Origin: an uncultured Psychrobacter sp. | GTDB taxonomy: Bacteria > Pseudomonadota > Gammaproteobacteria > Pseudomonadales > Moraxellaceae | Direction of reading: 5' to 3' | Assembly: GCA_947501045.1 (NCBI GenBank) | Contig: CANMUI010000001.1 | Span: 930,001 to 994,000 of the forward strand | DNA length: 64,000 bases | Shown: in pieces, positions 34,559-43,839 of the stretch | How the letters are laid out: every line of letters starts with the position of its first letter | How positions within the stretch are numbered: position 1 is the stretch's first letter | Notes under the pieces: generated by a model | Seen by the model: the letters and a program-made list of their open reading frames with translations, nothing else | Database searches by the model: none | Told to the model about the DNA's origin: nothing | Position numbers and translations under genes: made by a program

Positions 34559-36943
34559 TTAAGCAGAAGCTACCAATCCATCTACGCTACTGTTTTGCAC
34601 TCGATTATTGACTTTACTTTGCTCGCGACTATCGGCAGCTACGCGCTCCAAAATTACGGTCGATGATTTATAAGCCGGAATGTGTGATTCTGGCGCATGC
34701 GTATCCAAATCAAATAAATCATTACACTCAGGATAGTAGGCGGCAACTGCGTTAGAAGCGATATCCATCTCAGTCAAAATCAGCGGCCCAAGGGTACGTG
34801 CTTGATTACTACTGTCTTTACGGGTCACTACCACGCTATCGCCCTTTTGCCAGCCCAAGCGGCTGATCTCATCTGGATGCATAAAGAGTACATCACGGCG
34901 ATTGGTTTGACGATAACGATCGTTATAGCCAAAAATCATAGTATTAAACTGGTCATGACTACGTACACTGGTAAACTGCCAGACCTTTTGCTCATTTTGC
35001 TCAGCGCTCTGTTTATCAGCAGCTTTGCCATCAGTCGTTGAGGTCTCCTCTGCCATTTGCTGAGCGACATAAGTAATCGGATACTGCGGTACTTCGATTT
35101 GAGCTTTGCCGCTATCGGTATTCCAGACCCGATGACGCGCTGGATGATACAGATGAAAACCACGCTCGCTCTCGCGGATACGCTGATTAAAGTTTTCAAA
35201 ACCATCAATAGCCTGTGCGACATAATCACGAATAAGGTCGTAGTCCTCACTCAGTGCTTGCCAATCTATATCTGTTTTATTGGCTAGTACATGAGTCGCC
35301 ATATCAGCAATTATTTGGGTTTCGGACTTTATGGTATCGCTAACAGGTTTTATAGCGCCTTTAGTAGCAACGATCTGGCACATAGAGTCTTCAATAGTCG
35401 CAAACTGCTCGCCTTTGGTGGTGACCAGACTTTCAATTCGGCTAAGGCAAGGCAAAATGATATTGTTTGCGCCCGGATATAGCATAGTACCATTAAGCTT
35501 AGTACCGACAAAAACGTTTAGTTCGTTGTTGCTCAAAGCTTGTTGAATGGCGCTGGTATTTGGTGCTGCGACTGCAAAATTACCACCCATGCCCATAAAG
35601 GCTTTTAGCTTACCATCAATCATTGCCTTTGCGCCTGCAACGACATCATAACCGTCTTCACGTGGCATAGGACGCTTAAAAACACGCTCAAGGCTGTCTA
35701 ATAGCTCTTTTTTAGGACGCTCATGAATGCCCATGGTTCTATCGCCTTGCACATTAGAGTGGCCGCGAATCGGTGAGGCGCCAGCGCCATCAATACCGAT
35801 CATGCCCATAAGCAGCAGCAAATTGGTAATCATCGCCACATTATCCTCGCCTTGAACATGCTGAGTGATGCCCATGCCCCACGTGCAAATGGTCGCTGGA
35901 CTTTCGGCAACTAATTTTGCCAGTTTAACAATCTGAGCTTGCACAATACCGCTGCCACGTTCAATATCTGTCCAAGTTTGCTCATCAAGCCACTCTTTTA
36001 AGGACTCAAAACCTGAGGTATGCTCGGCAATAAAGTCATGGTTGATTTTATCATTCTCAACGAGCCATTTTGCCATACCTGCTAATAACGCCGTATCGCC
36101 GCCGATTTGAATTTGAATGACTTCATCTGTCATCTTGTCGCTTTGCGCAGCTGCCATGTGTGTTGGTTTCTGCGGATTTCTAAAGGCACTTAACCCTTGC
36201 TCACGCATAGGATTAATGGAGATGATTCTACAGCCTTCTTTATGCGCATGTGCTAGCATCTCAAGCATACGCGGATGATTGGTTGCAGGATTGTGCCCAA
36301 AAGACAAGAGCAGTTTGGCTTTTTCAAAATCTTCTAACATAACAGTGGCTTTACCGACGCCCAATTGTTTACCAAGCATAACGGAGGTTGGCTCATGGCA
36401 CATGTTGGAGCAATCAGGCAAGTTATTGGTACCAAAACAGCGTACAAATAGCTGATACATAAAGGCCGGCTCATTAGTCACGCGGCCTGAGGTATAAAAT
36501 AATGCCTCATCCGGCGAGCCAAGTTTGTTTAGCTCTTCAGCGATAATCTTGTAAGCATTTTCCCAAGATATAGGGACATAACGGTCCTCTTTAGCATCAT
36601 AACGCACAGGCTCTGATAAACGTCCGCTGTGCTCAAGCTCATAGCCATTCCATTTTTGTAACTCTGTAACCGTATACTTTTTAAAGAATTTGGCATCGGC
36701 CTTAGTAGACATAGCTTCACTAGCGATGACTTTTATACCAGTCTCACACACATCAAGTGCTTTATAAGACTTGTGGTCGGGCCACGCGCAGCCTGGACAA
36801 TCAAAACCACTTTTGGGCTGGTTGCTCTTTAGAACACTTAAACTGCCACGCGTAAAGGCTTTATAGTCCATAAGCTTACGAGTAGAGGCAACTAGTGCTG
36901 GCCAACCGGCAGCAGGATGATCATAAATAGGGATTTTGCGCAT
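34559..36943 (-). CDS. FdhF/YdeP-family molybdopterin oxidoreductase
   Basis: Molybdopterin enzyme of the FdhF/YdeP group, related to the catalytic subunit of formate dehydrogenase. Near the N-terminus is FDCPGCAWPDH, as in YdeP. The molybdopterin-binding core includes ALFYTSGRVTNEPAF, DCSNMCHEPTS, LLSFGHNPATNHPRM and GHSNVQGDRTMGI; the C-terminal domain has RSHDQFNTMIFGYNDRYRQ and RRDVLFMHPDEI. I start at ATG 36943 (MRKIPIYDH) after GAGG, giving about 794 residues. The DCSNMCHEPTS segment puts Cys where formate dehydrogenases have Cys or Sec. No electron-transfer subunit is adjacent. YdeP is linked to acid resistance in E. coli; the substrate here is unknown. Confidence 0.9.
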   Translation of the reverse strand: MRKIPIYDHPAAGWPALVASTRKLMDYKAFTRGSLSVLKSNQPKSGFDCPGCAWPDHKSYKALDVCETGIKVIASEAMSTKADAKFFKKYTVTELQKWNGYELEHSGRLSEPVRYDAKEDRYVPISWENAYKIIAEELNKLGSPDEALFYTSGRVTNEPAFMYQLFVRCFGTNNLPDCSNMCHEPTSVMLGKQLGVGKATVMLEDFEKAKLLLSFGHNPATNHPRMLEMLAHAHKEGCRIISINPMREQGLSAFRNPQKPTHMAAAQSDKMTDEVIQIQIGGDTALLAGMAKWLVENDKINHDFIAEHTSGFESLKEWLDEQTWTDIERGSGIVQAQIVKLAKLVAESPATICTWGMGITQHVQGEDNVAMITNLLLLMGMIGIDGAGASPIRGHSNVQGDRTMGIHERPKKELLDSLERVFKRPMPREDGYDVVAGAKAMIDGKLKAFMGMGGNFAVAAPNTSAIQQALSNNELNVFVGTKLNGTMLYPGANNIILPCLSRIESLVTTKGEQFATIEDSMCQIVATKGAIKPVSDTIKSETQIIADMATHVLANKTDIDWQALSEDYDLIRDYVAQAIDGFENFNQRIRESERGFHLYHPARHRVWNTDSGKAQIEVPQYPITYVAQQMAEETSTTDGKAADKQSAEQNEQKVWQFTSVRSHDQFNTMIFGYNDRYRQTNRRDVLFMHPDEISRLGWQKGDSVVVTRKDSSNQARTLGPLILTEMDIASNAVAAYYPECNDLFDLDTHAPESHIPAYKSSTVILERVAADSREQSKVNNRVQNSSVDGLVASA

Positions 36944-37132
36944 GACAGACCTCACAGATAGCAATAATATAAATAATTGGCAATAAATAATCATAACCAA
37001 TGCAGTCTATAAATAGCTAGCAGAAACTTAATAATATCAATATCTTTACAAATATCCTTATTTTATATAAACAAAACCTTCAAGAAATCTAAATTTTTTG
37101 AGGGTTAACTTATGGTTTGGTTTTTGAAAAAC

Positions 37133-37927
37133 CTAACTCAATATCAAACTATCATCATCAACCTTTTCACCGCGAGTTTGCTCAAACATATCAAGTAGAT
37201 CATGGACGGTCATATCTTTACGAACGTCACCTGCCACATCCAAGACTACTTGGCCTTGATGGAGCATGACAGTGCGCGTACCATGCGCCAGCGCTTGTTG
37301 CATAGAGTGGGTGACCATCATAGTGGTAAGATCGTTATCAGTCACGATTTTGTCAGTTAATTCTAAAACAAAAGCAGCGGTCTTGGGATCAAGGGCAGCG
37401 GTATGCTCATCGAGCAATAAGATTTTAGAGGGCTGCAAGGATGCCATCAGCAAGCTTACGGCTTGCCGTTGACCGCCAGATAACAGACCCATACGGTCGG
37501 TCAGACGATTCTCAAGTCCAAGCTTGAGTACCGATAACTTTTCGCGGAACAAGTCACGGTTATTTGGATTAAGGGCAAAGCTTAAGCCTCTTTTGCCGCC
37601 ACGCTTATAGGCTAGCGCCATGTTCTCCTCAATAGTGAGCGCTTCACAAGTACCAGCCATCGGGTCTTGAAACACGCGTGCGACCCAGTGCGCGCGCTGA
37701 TGCGCAGTTTTTTTGGTGACATCGATCTCATTGAGCAAAATTGAGCCACTATCTACGCGCGTGGTACCGCTAACGGCGTTTAAAAACGTTGATTTGCCCG
37801 CACCATTGGTGCCAATAACCGTGACAAACTCACCATTAGCGATATTTAAATCAATACCGCGTAGAGCCGGGTTTTCGATAGGGGTGCCGGGGTTAAAGGT
37901 CAGGCGTAAATCTTTGGCTTGCATCAT
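37133..37927 (-). CDS. ABC importer ATP-binding protein
   Basis: ATPase subunit of the importer encoded by the next three genes upstream. Walker A is IGTNGAGKSTFLNAVSG, signature LSGGQRQAVSLLMASL, Walker B ILLLDEHTAALDP, with the switch His in VTHSMQQALAHG. The DEHTAALDP Walker B (usually DEPTAALDP) is typical of the group paired with PF04392-type binding proteins. GGAGAG precedes the start. It is 40 bp from the permease gene. Confidence 0.93.
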   Translation of the reverse strand: MMQAKDLRLTFNPGTPIENPALRGIDLNIANGEFVTVIGTNGAGKSTFLNAVSGTTRVDSGSILLNEIDVTKKTAHQRAHWVARVFQDPMAGTCEALTIEENMALAYKRGGKRGLSFALNPNNRDLFREKLSVLKLGLENRLTDRMGLLSGGQRQAVSLLMASLQPSKILLLDEHTAALDPKTAAFVLELTDKIVTDNDLTTMMVTHSMQQALAHGTRTVMLHQGQVVLDVAGDVRKDMTVHDLLDMFEQTRGEKVDDDSLILS

Positions 37928-37966
37928 AACTATACTCTCCTATGCTTACTTATTAGCGCAGTAGCT

Positions 37967-38866
37967 TTAGGTTCTGACTCTACGAGTCAAAAACTTAGTT
38001 TTGGCTTTTGGCAGTACCAAAGCAATCACGACTAATAAAGCGGTAATTAGATTCAAGTCCTGCGGGCCAAAGCCGATGCTTCGTAGTGTATCACTGGATA
38101 AAGCGACCTGGATAAATAGCTTATAAAGTACCGCACCTATAATAACGGCAAAGGTGATCAGCCAAATACGCTTGGCAGGAATAATAGTTTCACCGATGAT
38201 AACAGCGGCCAAACCGATGACAATCGTACCGATACCGATAGAGATGTCCGCGCCACCTTGAGTTTGTACAAATAATGCTCCGGCCAAAGCGATTAAACCG
38301 TTAGAGATGGCCATCCCAATAATGGTCATCTTTGAGGTATTAATACCTTGGGCTTGTGCCATTCTAAGATTAGAGCCAGTCGCACGCATTGATAGGCCAG
38401 ATTCAGTGCTATAAAACCAATCTAAAAACAGCTTAGCTACTATAACCACGACGCCAATGATTAGGCAGCGCATCCAAAAGCCATTGCCATCGTTCACCAG
38501 CGTACTAAATACAGTGGTTTCACCAAGTAGCGGTAGGTTCGGCGCGCCCATGATACGCAGATTAACCGAATAGAGCGCCACCATGACCAAAATACTAGCA
38601 AGTAGCTGTAATATACCCAGCTTAACATGGAGCCAAGCGGTGACAATACCAGCGACGGAGCCGGCTAGCATACCAAATAAACAAGCAATCCATGGATTAA
38701 TACCAGAGATGATAGCAACGCCTGCGACTGCGCCGCCCAAAGGAAAGCTACCGTCGGCAGTCAAATCAGGAAAATCAAGGGTACGAAATGAGATAAGTAC
38801 ACCTAGAGCTACAAGGCCATAGATAAGACCACTTTCAAGCGCACCGAAAAAAGCGATAAGAGACAT
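37967..38866 (-). CDS. ABC importer permease, branched-chain amino acid type
   Basis: Integral membrane subunit with about eight or nine helices. It resembles the LivH-type family, here in the group that works with PF04392 binding proteins: GLIYGLVALGVLISFRTLDFPDLTADGSFPLGG at its start (core LDFPDLTADGSFPLG), LSMRATGSNLRMAQAQGIN in the loop that contacts the ATPase, and GIGTIVIGLAAVIIGETI. A single permease gene implies a homodimer. It is separated from the binding-protein genes by an intrinsic terminator. Confidence 0.92.
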   Translation of the reverse strand: MSLIAFFGALESGLIYGLVALGVLISFRTLDFPDLTADGSFPLGGAVAGVAIISGINPWIACLFGMLAGSVAGIVTAWLHVKLGILQLLASILVMVALYSVNLRIMGAPNLPLLGETTVFSTLVNDGNGFWMRCLIIGVVVIVAKLFLDWFYSTESGLSMRATGSNLRMAQAQGINTSKMTIIGMAISNGLIALAGALFVQTQGGADISIGIGTIVIGLAAVIIGETIIPAKRIWLITFAVIIGAVLYKLFIQVALSSDTLRSIGFGPQDLNLITALLVVIALVLPKAKTKFLTRRVRT

Positions 38867-39030
38867 AAGGGATCAGTAAGTCATAACCAAGCGGTGAATT
38901 TAACAGATGAAGCAATCTGCAGTTAGGATGAAGCAAATTAAACCATCAAAACATTATCGTTTTGCTAATCTTTATGCGAATAGTCGTACCAATAGTTTTG
39001 CTAATAATAAGATACTTATTTACTGACTAC

Positions 39031-39070
39031 AAAAAACAAGCCCAGCTTATGACTTGCCAGCTGGGTTGTT
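39031..39070 (-). terminator. Intrinsic terminator between binding protein and permease genes
   Basis: On the minus strand, AACAACCCAGCT pairs with AGCTGGGCTTGTT (one bulge) around an 11-base loop, followed by TTTTTT. It lies 29 bp after the downstream binding-protein gene and 165 bp before the permease start, so partial read-through could make the receptors more abundant than the membrane subunits. Confidence 0.88.
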
Positions 39071-39098
39071 CTTATGGCTTGTCAATAATGTCAGATCT

Positions 39099-40127
39099 CT
39101 ATTCTACCACTTCTGCCGCTTGATCAATAACCGCTTGTGGTATGGTAATGCCTTGATCAGCAGCATTTTTTGGGCTGACGTATAAGTTTAACATTTGCGG
39201 CGTGTATACAGGGATGTCACCTGCGTTTTCGCCGTTTAAAATGCGAGCAACAATTTTGCCAGTTTCGCGTCCAAGACTATAGTAATCGACACCTAGAGCT
39301 GCAATAGCGCCACGTTCAACGGAGCTAGTATCAGATGCTATAAGCGGAATTTTGCTCTCTTTGGCGACCTGCGACAAGGATTCATAAGCTGAGACCACAT
39401 TATTATCAGTTGAGGTATAGATCATATCGACTCTATCTTCAAGGCTACGCGCCGCCATGGCAATATCATTACTACGCTGCGCTGGCGCTTCAACTACATT
39501 AATACCAAGTGGAGTAAGCTTTTCTTTTAGGTTTTGCAAAATAATGGTTGAGTTGACTTCACCTGGGCTATAAACATAACCTACATTCTCTAAGCCTGGA
39601 ATGATTTGGCGCATCAGCTCAATTTGCGGCTCATAAGGCAGAGCGTCGGAGCCGCCAGTGACATTGGTACCAGAACCATCAAGACTAGGTACGAGTTTTG
39701 CTGCGACAGGATCAGTAACCGCTGAGAAGACCAGAGGAATAGTACTGGTTGCAGCAGCAACCGACTGCGCTGATGGGGTACCAATAGCGACGATAACGTC
39801 TGCTTCATCGGCGACGAATTGCTTGGCAATCTGTCCGGCAGTCGCGGTATTACCTTGCGCACTTTGGAAGTTAACCTCTAAATTCTCTCCCTCATTAAAA
39901 CCTTGATCTGCTAGCTCATCGATTACTCCTTTACGCACATCATCAAGTGCTGGATGCTCAACGATAGCGGTGATCGCTACAGTTTTGGCGGGTACTGTCG
40001 TATCACCGCCTACCGCGCCATCTACGGTATTTGGATCATCAGTTGGCGACTGGTTACAGCCAGTCAATATAGCAGTGCAAACGCCGCCCCATAATAAAGC
40101 TTTAGCAAAACGGTTTTGATATAACAT
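39099..40127 (-). CDS. ABC importer substrate-binding lipoprotein, paralogue 1
   Basis: Periplasmic binding lipoprotein of the PF04392 family: signal peptide with lipobox LTGC (Cys23), then VAITAIVEHPALDDVRKGV, NFQSAQGNTATAGQIAKQF, VAIGTPSAQSVAAATS and GVDYYSLGRETGKIVARIL. Best-known relatives are the TrpX-type receptors of Gram-positive tryptophan importers, but the ligand cannot be read here. It is a clear tandem paralogue of the gene immediately upstream, matching it through most of its length. Confidence 0.92.
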   Translation of the reverse strand: MLYQNRFAKALLWGGVCTAILTGCNQSPTDDPNTVDGAVGGDTTVPAKTVAITAIVEHPALDDVRKGVIDELADQGFNEGENLEVNFQSAQGNTATAGQIAKQFVADEADVIVAIGTPSAQSVAAATSTIPLVFSAVTDPVAAKLVPSLDGSGTNVTGGSDALPYEPQIELMRQIIPGLENVGYVYSPGEVNSTIILQNLKEKLTPLGINVVEAPAQRSNDIAMAARSLEDRVDMIYTSTDNNVVSAYESLSQVAKESKIPLIASDTSSVERGAIAALGVDYYSLGRETGKIVARILNGENAGDIPVYTPQMLNLYVSPKNAADQGITIPQAVIDQAAEVVE

Positions 40128-40198
40128 AGATGTTGCTCCTAAAAGTAATAATGTGTCCCTACAAAAAAGACGCTAAATAATAATCTTAATGCCAGTGG

Positions 40199-41257
40199 TT
40201 AGTTAGCAGTCTCAGTACTGCCTTTTTCATCAACGTTAATGGCATTTGCTAGTACTTCAGCTGGCAAATTTATCCCCTGTGCTGCCGCGTGTTTGGGGCT
40301 AACATATAAAGTTAAGTCGTTCATAACTTGGGGCTCAATCGTATTAATCGCTTCACCATTTAATACGCGATAAACCATCTTGCCAGTAACGCGGCCAAAG
40401 TCGTAGTCATTGACACCAAGCGCTGCTGTAGCACCGCGGCGTACGCTGAACTCATCAGAGGCAATTACTGGGATTTTGAGCTCGTTAGCAGCATTGGCCA
40501 TGGCCTCAAAGGCAGATACAACGTTATTGTCAAGAGAGGTATAAATAACATCCGCGCGGCCATCAAGGCTACGCGTCGCCATAGCAACATCGGTAGGACG
40601 ATTAGCAGTTAAATCTAATATCTCAAGTCCACGAGCAGGAGCAGCGACCTTAAGCTGGTTTAGCACTGACACCGAATTGGCCTCACCTGGGCTATAAACA
40701 TAACCGATCGTCTTAGCATCAGGAGCAATTTGCTGAATCAGATCTAACTGCGGCTCAATAGGCAACTGACTGGATAATCCCGTTACGTTATCTTGCATGG
40801 GTACATTGTTTTCATCGATCAGTTTGGCCGCTAACGGATCAGATATTGCCGTATAAACCACTGGAATATTGGTGGTTGAGGCGACTACAGACTGCGCAGA
40901 AGGCGTTGAGATGGCAACAATAGCGTCAGGCTCGTCACCTGCGAACTGCTTGGCAATTTGTCCAGCCGTACCCAAATTACCTTGAGCGCTTTGAAAGTTG
41001 ATGGTTAAATTTTCTTCTTCAACATAACCGTTATCGGCTAGCTCCTCTACGATACCGCGCCTAATTTCATCAAGTGAAGGATGTTCGACAATCTGAGTAA
41101 TGGCTAAGCTCTTAGCAGGCTTGTCAGTAGCTATAGCACTATCGGTAGCAGGAGTGGGTTCAGTAGATGAATTCGAGCATCCCATCAAGCCAAACGTACT
41201 GATGGCACTGATAGCTGCGCCATATAAGCTTAAGCGTAGAGTAGTAGCAATAGTCAT
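40199..41257 (-). CDS. ABC importer substrate-binding lipoprotein, paralogue 2
   Basis: Second PF04392 binding lipoprotein: lipobox GLMGC (Cys27), LAITQIVEHPSLDEIRRGI, NFQSAQGNLGTAGQIAKQF, VAISTPSAQSVVASTT and GVNDYDFGRVTGKMVYRVL. By eye more than half of aligned residues match paralogue 1, but ligand-pocket regions differ (for example GLSSQLPIEPQ against GGSDALPYEPQ). It is first in the four-gene set; 71 bp separates it from paralogue 1 with no terminator. The tail ends in a Glu/Thr-rich segment. Confidence 0.92.
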   Translation of the reverse strand: MTIATTLRLSLYGAAISAISTFGLMGCSNSSTEPTPATDSAIATDKPAKSLAITQIVEHPSLDEIRRGIVEELADNGYVEEENLTINFQSAQGNLGTAGQIAKQFAGDEPDAIVAISTPSAQSVVASTTNIPVVYTAISDPLAAKLIDENNVPMQDNVTGLSSQLPIEPQLDLIQQIAPDAKTIGYVYSPGEANSVSVLNQLKVAAPARGLEILDLTANRPTDVAMATRSLDGRADVIYTSLDNNVVSAFEAMANAANELKIPVIASDEFSVRRGATAALGVNDYDFGRVTGKMVYRVLNGEAINTIEPQVMNDLTLYVSPKHAAAQGINLPAEVLANAINVDEKGSTETAN

Positions 41258-41565
41258 TATTAGTTTAACTCTTAAGTTATAAAATTTAGATCAGACCGAC
41301 AATTTATCAAGACTTTATTATCAACACTTTCAATCAACATTTTGCTAGGTAGTACTAAATGTTGTTAGGTATTACCAGATATTAAATATTGTTTGTTAGT
41401 GGTTATATGAAAATGAGTTAGCAAAGATAATGGCTATATTATGACAGTCCTGTAACTAATCGCAATAAAAAATTAAAGCGTATTCGTCATAAAGCCGTTA
41501 TAACAAAAAAAAGATGCCACTATGGACATCTCTTTTAAAGTCGATTGCCGTTTTTAGTAAGATTT
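41258..41565. other. Intergenic region between metG and the importer genes
   Basis: It holds the metG terminator at its right-strand end (41502-41536) and, presumably, the promoter of the importer genes. AT-rich imperfect repeats of TAGGTA/TTAGGTATTA occur near 41344-41380. I see no gene. Confidence 0.5.
41502..41536 (-). terminator. Intrinsic terminator after metG
   Basis: On the minus strand, AAAAGAGATGTCC pairs with GGCATCTTTTTTTT around a 5-base loop, with one unpaired base. The long U-tract follows directly. Confidence 0.88.
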
Positions 41566-43665
41566 TTAGGCCAAATGATCACCGATAATACACTCATCAG
41601 GCAAAGTCACTACAGTTAGCCCCTTTTTCGGATCGCCTGTCGATAGGACCATACCTTCTGATACGCCAAATTTCATTTTACGCGGCGCAAGGTTGGTGAC
41701 ACAAATCACCTTTTTATCCATTAATTGCTCAGGCTCATAAAACTTACGAATACCACTAAACACATTACGCGGCGCATCTTCGCCAACGTCCAAGGTAAAC
41801 TGCAAGAGCTTATCCGCGCCTTCAACATAATCACAAGCGATGACGTGAGCGACTTTCATCTCGACCTTGGCAAAGTCTTCAATACCGATATAATCGATTT
41901 GCTGTTCATTATCTACAGCTACTTCTTTTTCTTTTTTCTGCGCGTTTTGATTAGCAGGAGTAGCATCTTGTGCAGCGTCTTTGTTCTCACCTAATGACGC
42001 TTTTGAGGCCTCAACCATAGCATCAATATCCTTTTTATCTATACGCTGCATCAAAGGTTTAAATTTATTTATTTTATGACCAAGTAGCCACTGATTGCGG
42101 CTATGAAAGCTTAAATCATCAATATTTAAAAACGTTTTGGCGTTATCAGTCAGCTCTGGCAGTACTGGTGCGAGATAAACCATCAATTGACGGAAAATAT
42201 TGATAGCCACTGAGCACACATCTTGTACTTCTTGTTCAGTGCCTTCAAGTTTCGCCAGCGCCCATGGTTTCTTCTCATCGATATACTCATTCGCCTTGTC
42301 TGCACACTGCATAATCAGGCGCATCGCACGCGAAAACTCACGATTCTCATAGGCGGCGGCAATCTCATCACCCGTCTTAGTAACATCATCTAACAGGCGC
42401 GGCTCAGCGCAAACCTCGGTTAGCATACCATCGTGCTTTTTGACCAAAAACCCAGCGCTACGACTGGCAATATTGACCACTTTTCCAACCAAGTCAGAGT
42501 TGACCTTTTGCATAAAGTCTTCTAAATCAAGATTAATATCTTCAACCTTGTCAGAGAGCTTGCTGGCGAAGTAGTAACGTAGGTATTCAGGATGTAGATG
42601 CTCAGCATAGGTCTCAGCTTTAATAAAAGTACCGCGCGATTTACTCATCTTCTCGCCGTTTACCATCAAAAAGCCGTGCGCAAAAACACCTGTTGGCGTA
42701 CGAAACTCGCTACCAGCCAGCATCGCCGGCCAAAACAGCGCATGAAAATAAACGATATCTTTACCGATGAAGTGATAAACCTCAGTTTTGTGCTCATTCT
42801 CCTCGGCCCAGTAACGATCAAAATCAAGCTCGTTTTCAGTACCTTTAAGTTGCTCACACAGGTTCTTAAAGCTTGCCATATAACCGACAGGCGCGTCTAG
42901 CCACACATAAAAGTATTTGTCCGGTTCATCACTTGGAGTATCTGGTATCTGAAAACCAAAGTAGGGCGCATCCCTAGAGATATCCCAGCTGGCAAGACCA
43001 GCATCGAACCATTCTTGTAGTTTGTTAGCGACCGAAGGCTGCAAACGATCTTCACTGCGTGTCCAATCCTTTAAAAATTGCTCAAACTCTGGTAGATCGA
43101 AAAAATAGTGCTTAGAGACTTTTAATACAGGGGTCGCATCCGATAAGGTAGAGCGCGGTTCGATCAAATCAGTGGCGTCATAAGTAGTACCACAAACTTC
43201 GCAGTTGTCACCATATTGGTCAGGAGAACCGCATTCAGGACAAGTGCCTTTCACAAAACGATCTGCTAAAAACAGCTTTTTCTCAGGATCAAAAAGCTGC
43301 TCGACGTCATGAGTGGAGATATGACCGGCGCTATTAAGACGGCGATAAATTAGCTCTGAGAAGTACTTATTCTCTGGCGAATGAGTAGTATAGTAGTTGT
43401 CGTAATTGATTAAAAATTTATTAAAATCAGCTTCATGCGAAGCTTTGACAGTAGCGATTTGCTCCTCGGGCGTGATGCCATTCTCTTCTGCTTTGAGCAT
43501 AATGCTAGTACCGTGGGCATCATCAGCGCAGACATAAGTAACCTGATGACCTTGCGCTTTCATCGCGCGCGCCCAAATGTCAGTTTGAACATGTTCTAAC
43601 ATATGCCCTAAATGAATATAGCCATTAGCGTAGGGCAGCGCACTGGTTACTAGAATCTCACGCAC
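41566..43665 (-). CDS. metG: Methionyl-tRNA synthetase
   Basis: Charges initiator and elongator tRNA-Met. The HIGH motif is ANGYIHLGHMLEH, the zinc-binding knuckles are CPECGSPDQYGDNCEVCG, and the KMSKS loop is EKMSKSRGTF. The C-terminus adds an EMAP-II-like tRNA-binding domain (FAKVEMKVAHVIACDYVEGADKLL, core KVAHVIACDYVEGA) after a Lys/Ala/Gln linker. I chose GTG 43665 (start MREILVTSALPYANG, the family consensus) with AAAGGTGA upstream; another GTG lies three codons earlier. About 700 residues is the long dimeric form. Confidence 0.97.
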   Translation of the reverse strand: MREILVTSALPYANGYIHLGHMLEHVQTDIWARAMKAQGHQVTYVCADDAHGTSIMLKAEENGITPEEQIATVKASHEADFNKFLINYDNYYTTHSPENKYFSELIYRRLNSAGHISTHDVEQLFDPEKKLFLADRFVKGTCPECGSPDQYGDNCEVCGTTYDATDLIEPRSTLSDATPVLKVSKHYFFDLPEFEQFLKDWTRSEDRLQPSVANKLQEWFDAGLASWDISRDAPYFGFQIPDTPSDEPDKYFYVWLDAPVGYMASFKNLCEQLKGTENELDFDRYWAEENEHKTEVYHFIGKDIVYFHALFWPAMLAGSEFRTPTGVFAHGFLMVNGEKMSKSRGTFIKAETYAEHLHPEYLRYYFASKLSDKVEDINLDLEDFMQKVNSDLVGKVVNIASRSAGFLVKKHDGMLTEVCAEPRLLDDVTKTGDEIAAAYENREFSRAMRLIMQCADKANEYIDEKKPWALAKLEGTEQEVQDVCSVAINIFRQLMVYLAPVLPELTDNAKTFLNIDDLSFHSRNQWLLGHKINKFKPLMQRIDKKDIDAMVEASKASLGENKDAAQDATPANQNAQKKEKEVAVDNEQQIDYIGIEDFAKVEMKVAHVIACDYVEGADKLLQFTLDVGEDAPRNVFSGIRKFYEPEQLMDKKVICVTNLAPRKMKFGVSEGMVLSTGDPKKGLTVVTLPDECIIGDHLA

Positions 43666-43774
43666 TTTTATCACCTTTATTTGATATAAAGCTTTGTTGT
43701 AAAGCTAAAGAATTAAATGTTAAAAATGGTGACTATGATAGCGTAATTCAATTGCATTTGTCATAAATAAAGAA

Positions 43775-43807
43775 CAAAACCCACTCAGCGTTAGACTAAG
43801 TGGGCTT
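43775..43807 (-). terminator. Intrinsic terminator after the GntP-family permease
   Basis: On the minus strand, AGCCCACTTAG pairs with CTGAGTGGGTT around a loop of about six bases, followed by TTGTTCTTT. It is 33 bp after the stop codon. Confidence 0.82.
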
Positions 43808-43839
43808 TAAAAATTTAACTGTTTTGAATTTAGAAAGTT

